Source: Rhizobiaceae bacterium (GTDB lineage Bacteria; Pseudomonadota; Alphaproteobacteria; Rhizobiales; Rhizobiaceae). Taken from it: a stretch of DNA of 6,256 bases. This document shows positions 1 to 5,843 of the stretch, piece after piece (the first letter of the stretch is position 1; each line of letters opens with the position of its first letter). A model generated the notes under the pieces. The model was not told the DNA's origin. It searched no databases and saw only the letters and a program-made list of their open reading frames with translations. The stretch covers positions 1 through 6,256 of the forward strand of contig JAEUMA010000677.1 in the NCBI GenBank assembly GCA_016793565.1, written 5' to 3'. The position numbers and the translations under genes were made by a program.

Positions 1-425
1 GAGCCCTTCGGCGCGATGAACCTCGCCAGATGCGCCGGCGCTTCGAGGCGGAAGCGCACCGCCTCGCCCTCCGCTTCGCGCGAGACGATCTCGGCCATGC
101 CATCGACGTGTCCCGAGACGATGTGGCCCCCGAGTTCGTCGCCGATCCTGAGAGCCCGTTCGAGATTGATGCGCGCGCCGATGCCCCAGGTCGAGGCTGT
201 CGTCAGCCGCAGCGCTTCCTCCCAGGCCTCGACTTCGAACCAGCGCTCGTTGGATTCTGCCTGCGGCAGCGCGACTACGGTGAGGCATACGCCGGCGCAG
301 GCAATGGAAGCACCGATGTCGATGCCTGCGGGGTCGTAGGCGGTGGCGATTCGGAGCCTGACGCCCTTGTCCAGCTGCGCAACCTTCGCAACGCTGCCGA
401 TATCGGTGACTATCCCCGTGAACAC
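1..425 (-). CDS. ribE: Riboflavin synthase alpha subunit, 5' part only (runs off the window)
   Basis: Riboflavin synthase converts two 6,7-dimethyl-8-ribityllumazine molecules to riboflavin plus the pyrimidinedione, the last step of riboflavin synthesis in the cytoplasm. I translated 141 codons. The protein begins (M/V)FTGIVTDIG, the hallmark N-terminus of the family, which places the start at a GTG. A GAGGGG Shine-Dalgarno sequence lies 8 nt upstream, inside the end of ribD. The first lumazine-binding barrel covers about residues 1-95, with GVCLTV at 45-50. The second barrel opens with GGHIVSGHVDG at 99-109, including the conserved His and Asp. The family is usually about 200-215 residues, so roughly the last third lies beyond position 1. 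Only 4 nt separate it from the ribD stop, which implies co-transcription and probably translational coupling. The gene is also called ribC in some organisms. Confidence 0.95.
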   Translation of the reverse strand, partial: MFTGIVTDIGSVAKVAQLDKGVRLRIATAYDPAGIDIGASIACAGVCLTVVALPQAESNERWFEVEAWEEALRLTTASTWGIGARINLERALRIGDELGGHIVSGHVDGMAEIVSREAEGEAVRFRLEAPAHLARFIAPKG

Positions 426-429
426 GCTC

Positions 430-1548
430 TCAGCCCCTCGTCCATTCCCGGCATCGATCCGGTCCGAATCGTTCGTCGCGCAGCAGCCTAAAACCCGGCG
501 GAAGGCGATCGGCGTCGAAAGGCGCGGCGATACCGCCGTCGCCGACCCGCACCGGCCCGTCGAATAGAACGATGCGGTCGACAAGGTCGTCGGCGAGGAA
601 AGCGCGCGCAGTGTCGGCGCCTGCCTCTACGAGAACGGACGACATGCCCTGCGCCGCCATGTCGTCGAGCAGTTCCGGAAGCGCCACCGAACCGTCGAAG
701 GTCTCGGTCGCGAGCATGCGGACGCCGGCCTGTTCCAGCGCGTGGCGTCGCCCGGCATCCGCCTGCGAGGCAGCCGCCAGCCAGACGGGCACGGTCCGCG
801 CCGATCTCGCCAGCTTCGACGCCACAGGCAGGCGCGCATTGCGGTCGAGCACGATTCGCACCGGCGAGCGGCCTTCGAGGCCCGGCAGACGTACAGTCAG
901 TTCAGGATCGTCGACGATCGCCGTCCCTATGCCGACCACGATGGCGTCGCAGCGCGCGCGCAAGAGATGGGCCTGGCGCCGCGCGACCGGCCCGGTAATT
1001 GCCACCTGCCCTGCCCCCGCTTTGCCGATCATGCCGTCGGACGAGACCGCAAGCTTGAGAATCACTTCGGGCCGCTTCCTGACAGAACGCATGAGGTAGC
1101 CGGCCATCATGTCGGCGGCCTCGGCGGCCAGCACGCTCTCGGTCACTTCGATGCCGGCTTCGCGCAGGATCGCGTAGCCCTTGCCCGAGACGCGCGGATC
1201 GGGATCGCTCGCGGCCCCCACCACCCTCGCGACCCCGGCCGCGACCAGAGCGTTGGCGCAGGGCGGCGTGCGGCCGTGATGCGCGCAAGGCTCCAGCGTC
1301 ACATAGGCGGTGGCGCCGCGGGCGAGTTCGCCCGCCTCTGCAAGCGCCTGCGGTTCGGCATGGGGCCGGCCGCCCACCGCCGTCACGCCACGGCCGACGA
1401 TGCGCGGGAACGCGCCATCCTCGCGTACGATCAGGGTGGCGACCGAAGGATTGGTCGCGGTCAGTCCGGCATGGCGCGCAGAAAATCGGATCGCCGCCGC
1501 CATGAAGCGGCGGTCGATCTCATCGCGCGCATCGGCGGTGCCTGGCAT
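430..1548 (-). CDS. ribD: Bifunctional pyrimidine deaminase / uracil reductase RibD
   Basis: RibD (372 aa) catalyses the second and third steps of riboflavin synthesis from GTP: deamination of the diaminopyrimidinone phosphate, then NADPH-dependent reduction of its ribose side chain. The N-terminal zinc deaminase domain (about 10-150) shows H63-A-E65 with the catalytic Glu, and PCAHHGRTPPC with zinc ligands C88 and C97. The reductase domain (about 160-370) shows KLAVSSDG near 166-172, CDAIVVGIGT at 200-209, DDPELTVR at 213-220 and VEAG at 307-310, where many homologues have EGG. The N-terminal TNPSVA motif (32-37) varies from the common PNPxVG form. The length is normal. The ATG lies 3 nt after the nrdR stop. 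An AGAGGA sequence sits 13 nt upstream, rather far, so coupling to nrdR translation probably helps. The neighbouring ribE supports the assignment. Confidence 0.96.
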   Translation of the reverse strand: MPGTADARDEIDRRFMAAAIRFSARHAGLTATNPSVATLIVREDGAFPRIVGRGVTAVGGRPHAEPQALAEAGELARGATAYVTLEPCAHHGRTPPCANALVAAGVARVVGAASDPDPRVSGKGYAILREAGIEVTESVLAAEAADMMAGYLMRSVRKRPEVILKLAVSSDGMIGKAGAGQVAITGPVARRQAHLLRARCDAIVVGIGTAIVDDPELTVRLPGLEGRSPVRIVLDRNARLPVASKLARSARTVPVWLAAASQADAGRRHALEQAGVRMLATETFDGSVALPELLDDMAAQGMSSVLVEAGADTARAFLADDLVDRIVLFDGPVRVGDGGIAAPFDADRLPPGFRLLRDERFGPDRCREWTRG

Positions 1549-1551
1549 GGC

Positions 1552-2016
1552 TCAGCCGCGATCCTCTTCGCCCTTGAGCTCGCCGAGAACTTCATGAAAA
1601 TCCTTGGCCTCGCGGAAATTGCGGTACACCGACGCGAAGCGCACATAAGCGACATCGTCGATAGACTTCAGCGCTTCCATGATCAGGCGGCCGATTTCGC
1701 CGGACGGGATTTCCGATTCGCCGGAGCTTTCGAGTTGCCGCACGATGCCCGTCACCGCACGCTCGACACGTTCCGGGTCGACGTTGCGCTTGCGAATGGC
1801 GATCTCGACCGAACGCATCAGCTTGTCGCGGTCGAACGGCACCTTCCGGCCTGATTTCTTGACCACCACCAGATCGCGCAACTGGATGCGCTCGAAGGTG
1901 GTGAAGCGGCCGCCGCAATCCGGGCACACGCGGCGGCGGCGAATCGCGGCGCCGTCTTCGGCGGGACGGGAGTCCTTCACCTGGGTGTCTTCCGACTGGC
2001 AGTAAGGACAACGCAT
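1552..2016 (-). CDS. nrdR: Transcriptional repressor NrdR
   Basis: NrdR (154 aa, typical length) is the zinc-ribbon/ATP-cone repressor that binds ATP or dATP and shuts down ribonucleotide reductase operons by binding paired NrdR boxes in their promoters. The zinc ribbon is clear: MRCPYC at the N-terminus gives C3 and C6, and VCPDCGGRFTTFER gives C31 and C34, separated by a basic stretch RRRR. The ATP-cone follows at about 49-139 (VVVKKSGRKVPFDRDKL through VRFASVYRNF). The ATG is preceded by GAGG with a 6-nt spacer. It lies directly before ribD (3-nt gap), a linkage I recall as common in proteobacteria. No nrd gene is in the window, so its targets are elsewhere. Upstream, a weak promoter-like pair (TTGCCG at 2093-2098, TATCGA at 2070-2075, 17-nt spacing) could add local initiation; that pair is only suggestive. 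Confidence 0.97.
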   Translation of the reverse strand: MRCPYCQSEDTQVKDSRPAEDGAAIRRRRVCPDCGGRFTTFERIQLRDLVVVKKSGRKVPFDRDKLMRSVEIAIRKRNVDPERVERAVTGIVRQLESSGESEIPSGEIGRLIMEALKSIDDVAYVRFASVYRNFREAKDFHEVLGELKGEEDRG

Positions 2017-2144
2017 TTTGAACCTCAGGTGATGGGCGGAGCCATCCGTTTCACGCCCTGGAGATAGGTTCGATAGCGGGCCTGCCCAACCTCGGCAACA
2101 ACAACGGATCGGCAGCCAAGCTCCTCGCGTTCAGCGGCGAGCCA

Positions 2145-3458
2145 TCAACCCATATAGGAATACAACGGAAAACGGGCCGTCAGCGCCTCCACCTTGGCCT
2201 TCACCGCCGCTTCCACCTTGGCGTTGCCCTCGTCGGAGTTCGCCACCTTGAGGCCGTCGAGTACCTCGGCGATGAGGTTGCCGATCTCGGAGAACTCGGC
2301 CTTGCCAAAGCCGCGCGTCGTGCCGGCCGGCGTGCCCAGCCGGACTCCAGAAGTCACGAACGGCTTTTCCGGGTCGAAGGGGATGCCGTTCTTGTTGCAG
2401 GTGATGTTGGCGCGTCCAAGCGCGGCCTCCGCGCGCTTGCCGGTAGCGTTCTTCGGTCGCAGGTCGACCAGCATCAGGTGGTTGTCGGTACCGCCGGAGA
2501 CGATGTCCAGGCCAGTGTCCTTGAGGCTCGCAGCGAGCGTCTTGGCGTTGGTGGCGACATCGCTCGCATAGGCCTTGAAGTCCGGCCGCAGCGCCTCACC
2601 GAAAGCCACTGCCTTGGCGGCGATCACATGCATCAGCGGGCCGCCCTGCAGGCCGGGGAACACCGCCGAATTGACCTTCTTGGCGATGTCCTCGTCGTTG
2701 GTGAGGATCATGCCGCCGCGCGGCCCACGCAGGGATTTGTGCGTGGTGGTTGTCACCACATGGGCGTGCGGCAGCGGCGATGGGTGAACCCCGCCGGCGA
2801 CCAGGCCGGCGATGTGGGCCATGTCGACCATCAGCCAGGCGCCGACCGAATCGGCGATCTCGCGAAAACGCTTCCAATCCCAGATGCGGGAGTAGGCAGT
2901 GCCGCCGGCGAGAATGAGCTTGGGCTTGTGCTCAGCCGCCAGTCGCGCGACGTCGTCCATATCGAGCATATGGTCGTCACGACGCACGCCGTAGGACACG
3001 ACCTTGAACCACTTTCCGCTCATGTTGACCGGCGAGCCGTGCGTCAGGTGTCCGCCGGAGTTGAGGTCCAGCCCCATGAAGGTGTCACCCGGCTGCAACA
3101 GCGCCAGGAACACCGCCTGATTCATCTGGCTGCCGGAATTCGGCTGGACGTTCGCGAAGTTGCAGCCGAACAGCTTCTTGGCACGCTCGATCGCCAGTTC
3201 CTCGGCGATATCCACGAACTGGCAGCCGCCGTAATAGCGCTTGCCCGGATAACCCTCAGCATATTTGTTCGTCATGATCGAGCCCTGCGCCTCCAACACG
3301 GCGCGGGACACGATGTTCTCGGAGGCGATCAGTTCGATCTCGTGGCGCTGGCGACCGAGTTCCTTGCGGATGGCGCCGAAGATTTCCGGATCGACCTGCT
3401 CGAGCGGGGCATTGAAGAAGCTGTCGTGCAGGCTGGAGGCGGCCGTCGCGGTTGACAT
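2145..3458 (-). CDS. glyA: Serine hydroxymethyltransferase
   Basis: GlyA is the cytoplasmic PLP enzyme that interconverts serine and tetrahydrofolate with glycine and 5,10-methylene-THF, the main source of one-carbon units. The chosen 437-aa form starts MSTATAASSLHDSFF. This ATG has GGAGAGAG 8 nt upstream, whereas an in-frame ATG 14 codons earlier (3500) would place that ribosome-binding sequence inside the gene. Visible family motifs are IELIASENIVS (41-51), NKYAEGYPGKRYYGG (64-78), QPNSGSQMN (105-113), VDMAHIAGLVAGG (211-223), and the PLP lysine K241 in VTTTTHKSLRGPRGG (235-249). TSGVRLGTPAGTTRGF lies near the C-terminus. The protein ends FPLYSYMG. A terminator behind ldtP and a private leader suggest its own promoter. 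There is no terminator before nrdR. The frame after its TGA stays open for 39 codons (see findings). Confidence 0.97.
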   Translation of the reverse strand: MSTATAASSLHDSFFNAPLEQVDPEIFGAIRKELGRQRHEIELIASENIVSRAVLEAQGSIMTNKYAEGYPGKRYYGGCQFVDIAEELAIERAKKLFGCNFANVQPNSGSQMNQAVFLALLQPGDTFMGLDLNSGGHLTHGSPVNMSGKWFKVVSYGVRRDDHMLDMDDVARLAAEHKPKLILAGGTAYSRIWDWKRFREIADSVGAWLMVDMAHIAGLVAGGVHPSPLPHAHVVTTTTHKSLRGPRGGMILTNDEDIAKKVNSAVFPGLQGGPLMHVIAAKAVAFGEALRPDFKAYASDVATNAKTLAASLKDTGLDIVSGGTDNHLMLVDLRPKNATGKRAEAALGRANITCNKNGIPFDPEKPFVTSGVRLGTPAGTTRGFGKAEFSEIGNLIAEVLDGLKVANSDEGNAKVEAAVKAKVEALTARFPLYSYMG

Positions 3459-3488
3459 GGCGTATTCTCTCTCCGGTGGGGGTGTCGT

Positions 3489-3500
3489 TTGCGCGCGCAA
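3489..3500. repeat. 12-nt perfect palindrome in the glyA leader
   Basis: The sequence TTGCGCGCGCAA is its own reverse complement. It lies about 30 nt upstream of the chosen glyA ATG, just before the ribosome-binding region. It may be a protein site or simple GC alternation; its role is unknown. Confidence 0.5.
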
Positions 3501-3552
3501 TTAACACACAAGCCTGCCCGCTGCCATGTTCGCGCCCGCGAAATTTGCTCGC

Positions 3553-3569
3553 CGTTTTGCGGCAAAACG
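3553..3569. promoter_or_regulatory. Perfect 17-nt palindrome upstream of glyA (candidate operator)
   Basis: CGTTTTGC and GCAAAACG form 8-nt arms around a single central G. The element sits between the ldtP terminator (ending at 3575) and the glyA start, about 95-110 nt upstream of the ATG, where a promoter or operator would be expected. It is not followed by a T-run on either strand, so it is unlikely to be a terminator. The odd-length symmetric form fits a dimeric repressor site. I cannot name the regulator: it is loosely reminiscent of LacI/PurR-type half-sites but does not match the PurR consensus. The repeat is certain; its function is inference. Confidence 0.45.
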
Positions 3570-3574
3570 ACAGC

Positions 3575-3601
3575 AAAAAGGGCCGCCCGCGAGGGCGACC
3601 C
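3575..3601 (-). terminator. Intrinsic terminator of ldtP
   Basis: On the minus strand a GGGTCGCCC / GGGCGGCCC stem (9 bp with one G-T wobble) closes a TCGC tetraloop and is followed at once by five T residues. It begins 26 nt after the ldtP stop codon, so it should end the ldtP transcript and insulate glyA. Confidence 0.88.
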
Positions 3602-3627
3602 CTTTCAGATCGGCTGGTTGCCGGACT

Positions 3628-4881
3628 TCAGAGCGAAGAGGTGATCTGAAGCTCGTCCACGCCATCGCGAGCGTAGATGTCGTCGCGAAAGTGGACCACG
3701 CCGTCGCCGGTCGACCAGGCGGAGATGTAGGTGAAATAGACCGGCACCGGATCGGCGAGTTGAACCGGCGTATTCTCGCCAGATTTGATCGTCTGCTCGA
3801 AGCGCTGGCGCGTCCAGCCCGGCGTGTCGCGCAGAAGCCAGGTGACCAGGTCGCGCACGTTCTGCACACGCACGCAGCCCGACGAATCGAAGCGCATCAG
3901 CTTGGAGAACAGGCTCTGCTGAGGCGTGTCATGCATGTACACGTTCTCGGGGCTCGGGAAGTTGATCTTCACCGAGGCCATGGCGTTGCCGGAGCCCGGA
4001 TCCTGACGGAAACGGAAACGCACTGCATCCTCGGTCGACCAGTCGATCGTGGTCGGATCGATCTCGTTTCCATCGGGGCCAAAGATACGGATCGAGTTTT
4101 TGGTGAGGTACTGAGGATCCTTGCGCATCAGCGGAATGATGTCTTTGCGGACGATCGACACCGGCGCGTTCCAGTAAGGGTTGATGATCACCTCGTTTAT
4201 CTTGGAATTCAGGATCGGCGTCTGACGATCGATCTTGCCGACGATGGCAGTGTGGCGCAGCACGACGCGCCCGTTCTCCACCGCCTCGATCTGCGCGGCG
4301 GGGATGTTCACCATCACGTAGCGGTTGCCCAGGAAGCCCGACATCGAGCGCAGGCGCACAAGGTTGGTCTCGAGCTGCCCCAACCGCACCGGTGCAGACA
4401 CGTTCATGGCCGCGTAGCTGTACTTGCCCAACACGCCATCGGCAGGCAGCCCGTGGCGGGCCTGGAAGCGCTTGACCGCAGTGTCGACATAGGTGTCGAA
4501 CGAGCGGCTAATGCCGGCCGACGAAGAGAGATCGCCGGAGACGATCAGTCGCTTGCGCAACACTTCGACGTCCGCGTCGACCACGCCGATCTGCAGCTTC
4601 TTGTCCGCAGGCACGACCGGCCAGCCGCCCTGGGCGACGATGTTGGAGTACTGGCCCAGCGCCCGCTCCACATAGGTAACCGTCTCGGGGCTGAGGATCG
4701 GGAGGCTGGACGACACCTTGCCGCCCTGAGAAGCGCGCGCATCGAACTCGTCGTTCCAGTTACCGCGGCGGTCCGACTTCAGAATATCGTCGATCACGTC
4801 CTGGGCACTGGCGGCCGACGTAATGGCGGTCATGGCCAGGGTACCTGCCCCGGCGAGGAACTTTCTGCGACTCGTTACCAT
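3628..4881 (-). CDS. ldtP: L,D-transpeptidase, YkuD/YcbB type, exported (LdtP-like)
   Basis: L,D-transpeptidases form 3-3 crosslinks in peptidoglycan, or attach proteins to it, in the periplasm. The chosen 417-aa form starts MVTSRRKFLAGAG at an ATG with GGA 7 nt upstream. The frame also allows a TTG four codons earlier, but its spacing to the nearest purine run is poor. The N-terminus is a twin-arginine signal: S4-R5-R6-K7-F8-L9, a hydrophobic stretch, and an ASA|QD cleavage site after residue 26. A peptidoglycan-binding-type domain follows at about 100-162 (TAVKRFQARHGLPADGVLG). The YkuD domain runs from about 187 to 346, with NPYWNAP (234-240), HDTP with H317, and SSGCVRV with C336 as nucleophile. 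The H-to-C spacing of 19 fits the family, but the His normally before Gly-Cys is Ser335-minus-one (S334). The adjacent MarR gene matches the LdtR-LdtP pair described in Liberibacter and Sinorhizobium. Symbol by analogy. Confidence 0.93.
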   Translation of the reverse strand: MVTSRRKFLAGAGTLAMTAITSAASAQDVIDDILKSDRRGNWNDEFDARASQGGKVSSSLPILSPETVTYVERALGQYSNIVAQGGWPVVPADKKLQIGVVDADVEVLRKRLIVSGDLSSSAGISRSFDTYVDTAVKRFQARHGLPADGVLGKYSYAAMNVSAPVRLGQLETNLVRLRSMSGFLGNRYVMVNIPAAQIEAVENGRVVLRHTAIVGKIDRQTPILNSKINEVIINPYWNAPVSIVRKDIIPLMRKDPQYLTKNSIRIFGPDGNEIDPTTIDWSTEDAVRFRFRQDPGSGNAMASVKINFPSPENVYMHDTPQQSLFSKLMRFDSSGCVRVQNVRDLVTWLLRDTPGWTRQRFEQTIKSGENTPVQLADPVPVYFTYISAWSTGDGVVHFRDDIYARDGVDELQITSSL

Positions 4882-4945
4882 CTTCAAATCCAAACACCCC
4901 GTTCCTGCGCTTCACGACAAAGCGCCCGGTTCACCACTATGCGTA

Positions 4946-4951
4946 TGTCAA
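4946..4951 (-). promoter_or_regulatory. Consensus -35-like TTGACA upstream of ldtP
   Basis: A perfect TTGACA lies about 65 nt before the ldtP ATG in the right orientation. The expected -10 position reads CGGGCG, far from TATAAT, so this is either a promoter depending on an activator or another sigma factor, or a chance match. Low confidence. Confidence 0.25.
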
Positions 4952-5043
4952 CCTTAATAAATGGCCAACCACGCTGCGGACACCCGCAGTGGGGAACCCT
5001 CCGGCTCTCATTCGGCCCGTCCCGGAGGACGCACCTCTCCAAA

Positions 5044-5084
5044 CCTTGGTTGGTCATCCGAATATGGCGTCATTGCGACCAAGG
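5044..5084. repeat. Spaced inverted repeat CCTTGGT/ACCAAGG upstream of ldtP
   Basis: The arms are CCTTGGT at 5044-5050 and ACCAAGG at 5078-5084, separated by 27 nt. The same core CCTTGGTCA occurs at 5743-5751 in the ldtR leader. This makes it a candidate shared site for LdtR or another regulator of both genes. The repeat is seen directly; the function is inferred. Confidence 0.4.
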
Positions 5085-5112
5085 CCACACACGAGCCCGT
5101 GAAGCGGATGCG

Positions 5113-5147
5113 AAAAGGCCCACGTCGTTGCCGACGCCGGCCTTTTT
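5113..5147 (-). terminator. Bidirectional-looking intrinsic terminator after ldtR
   Basis: On the minus strand AAAAGGCC pairs with GGCCTTTT. After a 2x2 internal mismatch, CGTCG pairs with CGACG around a GCAA (GNRA) tetraloop. The 3' arm ends in TTTT. It lies about 37 nt after the ldtR stop. The plus strand also ends in five T residues, so it could stop transcription from either side, though no plus-strand gene is seen. Confidence 0.8.
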
Positions 5148-5163
5148 GCAACACTATTGATCG

Positions 5164-5184
5164 CCGGAAGCCGGCAGCCGGCAC
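5164..5184. repeat. Three degenerate tandem 7-mers at the ldtR stop
   Basis: CCGGAAG, CCGGCAG and CCGGCAC follow each other without gaps and end at the last base of the ldtR stop codon (read on the plus strand). They overlap GCCGGC self-complementary cores. Probably a minor slippage-prone repeat with no assigned role. Confidence 0.5.
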
Positions 5185-5699
5185 TACATGCGATAGGCGA
5201 TGGTGTCGTTCCAGAAGCGGTCGAGGCGCTGCAGCGCCCGGTTCATCTGCCGGAACTCCTCGCCGTTGATGCCGCCCACCTGCTCGATCGAGCCGACGTG
5301 ACGCTCATACAGCCCGCCGACAACCTCCGCGATCTCCTGACCCTTCGGCGTCAGGCTCACGCGTACCGAACGGCGGTCCACCCGCGAACGCTGGTGATTG
5401 ATGAAGCCGAGGTCGACCAGCTTCTTGAGATTGTACGACACATTGGAGCCCAGATAATAGCCGCGCGAGCGCAGTTCGCCGGCGGTCAGCTCGGCGTTGC
5501 CGATGTTGAACAGAAGCAACGCCTGCACGGCATTGATGTCGCTGCGCCCGTTGCGGTCGAACTCGTCCTTGATGACGTCCAGAAGACGGCGGTGCAGCCG
5601 CTCGACCAGTTGCAGGGATTCCATGTAAAGGGCGCGGATCGCATCGCGGCGATCATCGGCCATCGGGGCGGCTTTTGCCGCCGGACGCGAGTTGATCAT
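5184..5699 (-). CDS. ldtR: MarR-family winged-helix regulator, LdtR type
   Basis: This 171-aa protein is a MarR-type winged-helix regulator. Residues 20-50 form the N-terminal dimerisation helix. The DNA-binding helices run from about 70 to 98 (LTAGELRSRGYYLGSNVSYNL and following). The wing is SRVDRRSVRVSLTPKG at 105-120, with the typical Asp-Arg-Arg turn. A C-terminal helical region (122-165) completes the dimer interface. It contains no cysteine, so direct thiol redox sensing is unlikely. The start has GAGAGG 9 nt upstream; later in-frame ATGs (codons 13 and 26) lack such a site. It sits immediately before the transpeptidase gene on the same strand, as LdtR does in Candidatus Liberibacter asiaticus and Sinorhizobium meliloti, where it controls ldtP and osmotic-stress traits. 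A terminator between the two genes means control in trans rather than one operon. The symbol rests on context plus resemblance from memory. Confidence 0.9.
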   Translation of the reverse strand: MINSRPAAKAAPMADDRRDAIRALYMESLQLVERLHRRLLDVIKDEFDRNGRSDINAVQALLLFNIGNAELTAGELRSRGYYLGSNVSYNLKKLVDLGFINHQRSRVDRRSVRVSLTPKGQEIAEVVGGLYERHVGSIEQVGGINGEEFRQMNRALQRLDRFWNDTIAYRM

Positions 5700-5725
5700 G
5701 GGTTTGTGCCTCTCGTTTGTCGCCG

Positions 5726-5744
5726 GGTGATGTTTTTTCTCACC
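5726..5744. repeat. Short inverted repeat GGTGA/TCACC in the ldtR leader
   Basis: GGTGA (5726-5730) and TCACC (5740-5744) flank a 9-nt T-rich loop, 27-45 nt upstream of the ldtR ATG. It may be an autoregulatory site or a leader hairpin. The arms are short, so this is weak. Confidence 0.3.
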
Positions 5745-5843
5745 TTGGTCACGACACTATCGAATGCACATAAAATTGAACTTAAAGGCCAGGCTTAACG
5801 ATAGGTTACACGCAACTTCGCGCGAAAGAGCGTTAACGTTTCT

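Larger units (their letters stand above)
4882..5183. other. 302-nt non-coding leader between ldtR and ldtP
   Basis: No convincing gene lies here. It holds the ldtR terminator near 5113-5147, two small hairpins (CTGCGG/CCGCAG at 4974-4989 and CGTCC/GGACG at 5018-5031), a spaced inverted repeat CCTTGGT/ACCAAGG at 5044-5084, and a perfect TTGACA on the minus strand at 4946-4951. That TTGACA has only GC-rich sequence 16-18 nt downstream, so it lacks a recognisable -10 partner. The ldtP promoter and its regulatory sites must be in this stretch, because the gene upstream is terminated. Confidence 0.7.

Noticed and set aside
742..1854. 370-codon plus-strand open frame opposite ribD and nrdR
   Set aside because: Its composition is that of an antisense shadow and it spans two well-supported genes.
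2478..3455. 325-codon plus-strand open frame opposite glyA
   Set aside because: It lies wholly antisense to a gene with all SHMT motifs and shows no family features of its own.
3459..3574. Riboswitch in the glyA leader (glycine, THF or SAM type)
   Set aside because: I could not recognise the conserved core of any of these; the leader is short and explained by a ribosome-binding site and palindromes. A covariance-model search with Rfam would settle it.
5005..5080. 21-codon minus-strand frame (MTPYSDDQPRFGEV...) in the ldtP leader as a leader peptide
   Set aside because: It has no ribosome-binding sequence and no regulatory codon run, and its length is within chance.
3526..5160. Long open frame of 544 codons on the plus strand opposite ldtP
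   Set aside because: It is rich in His, Arg and Asp, has no recognisable domain, overlaps a clear YkuD gene on the other strand and crosses both terminators. It is the antisense shadow typical of GC-rich coding DNA.
5816..5843. Terminator for the DUF6163-like gene
   Set aside because: The palindromes here are short and none is followed by a T-run on the minus strand.
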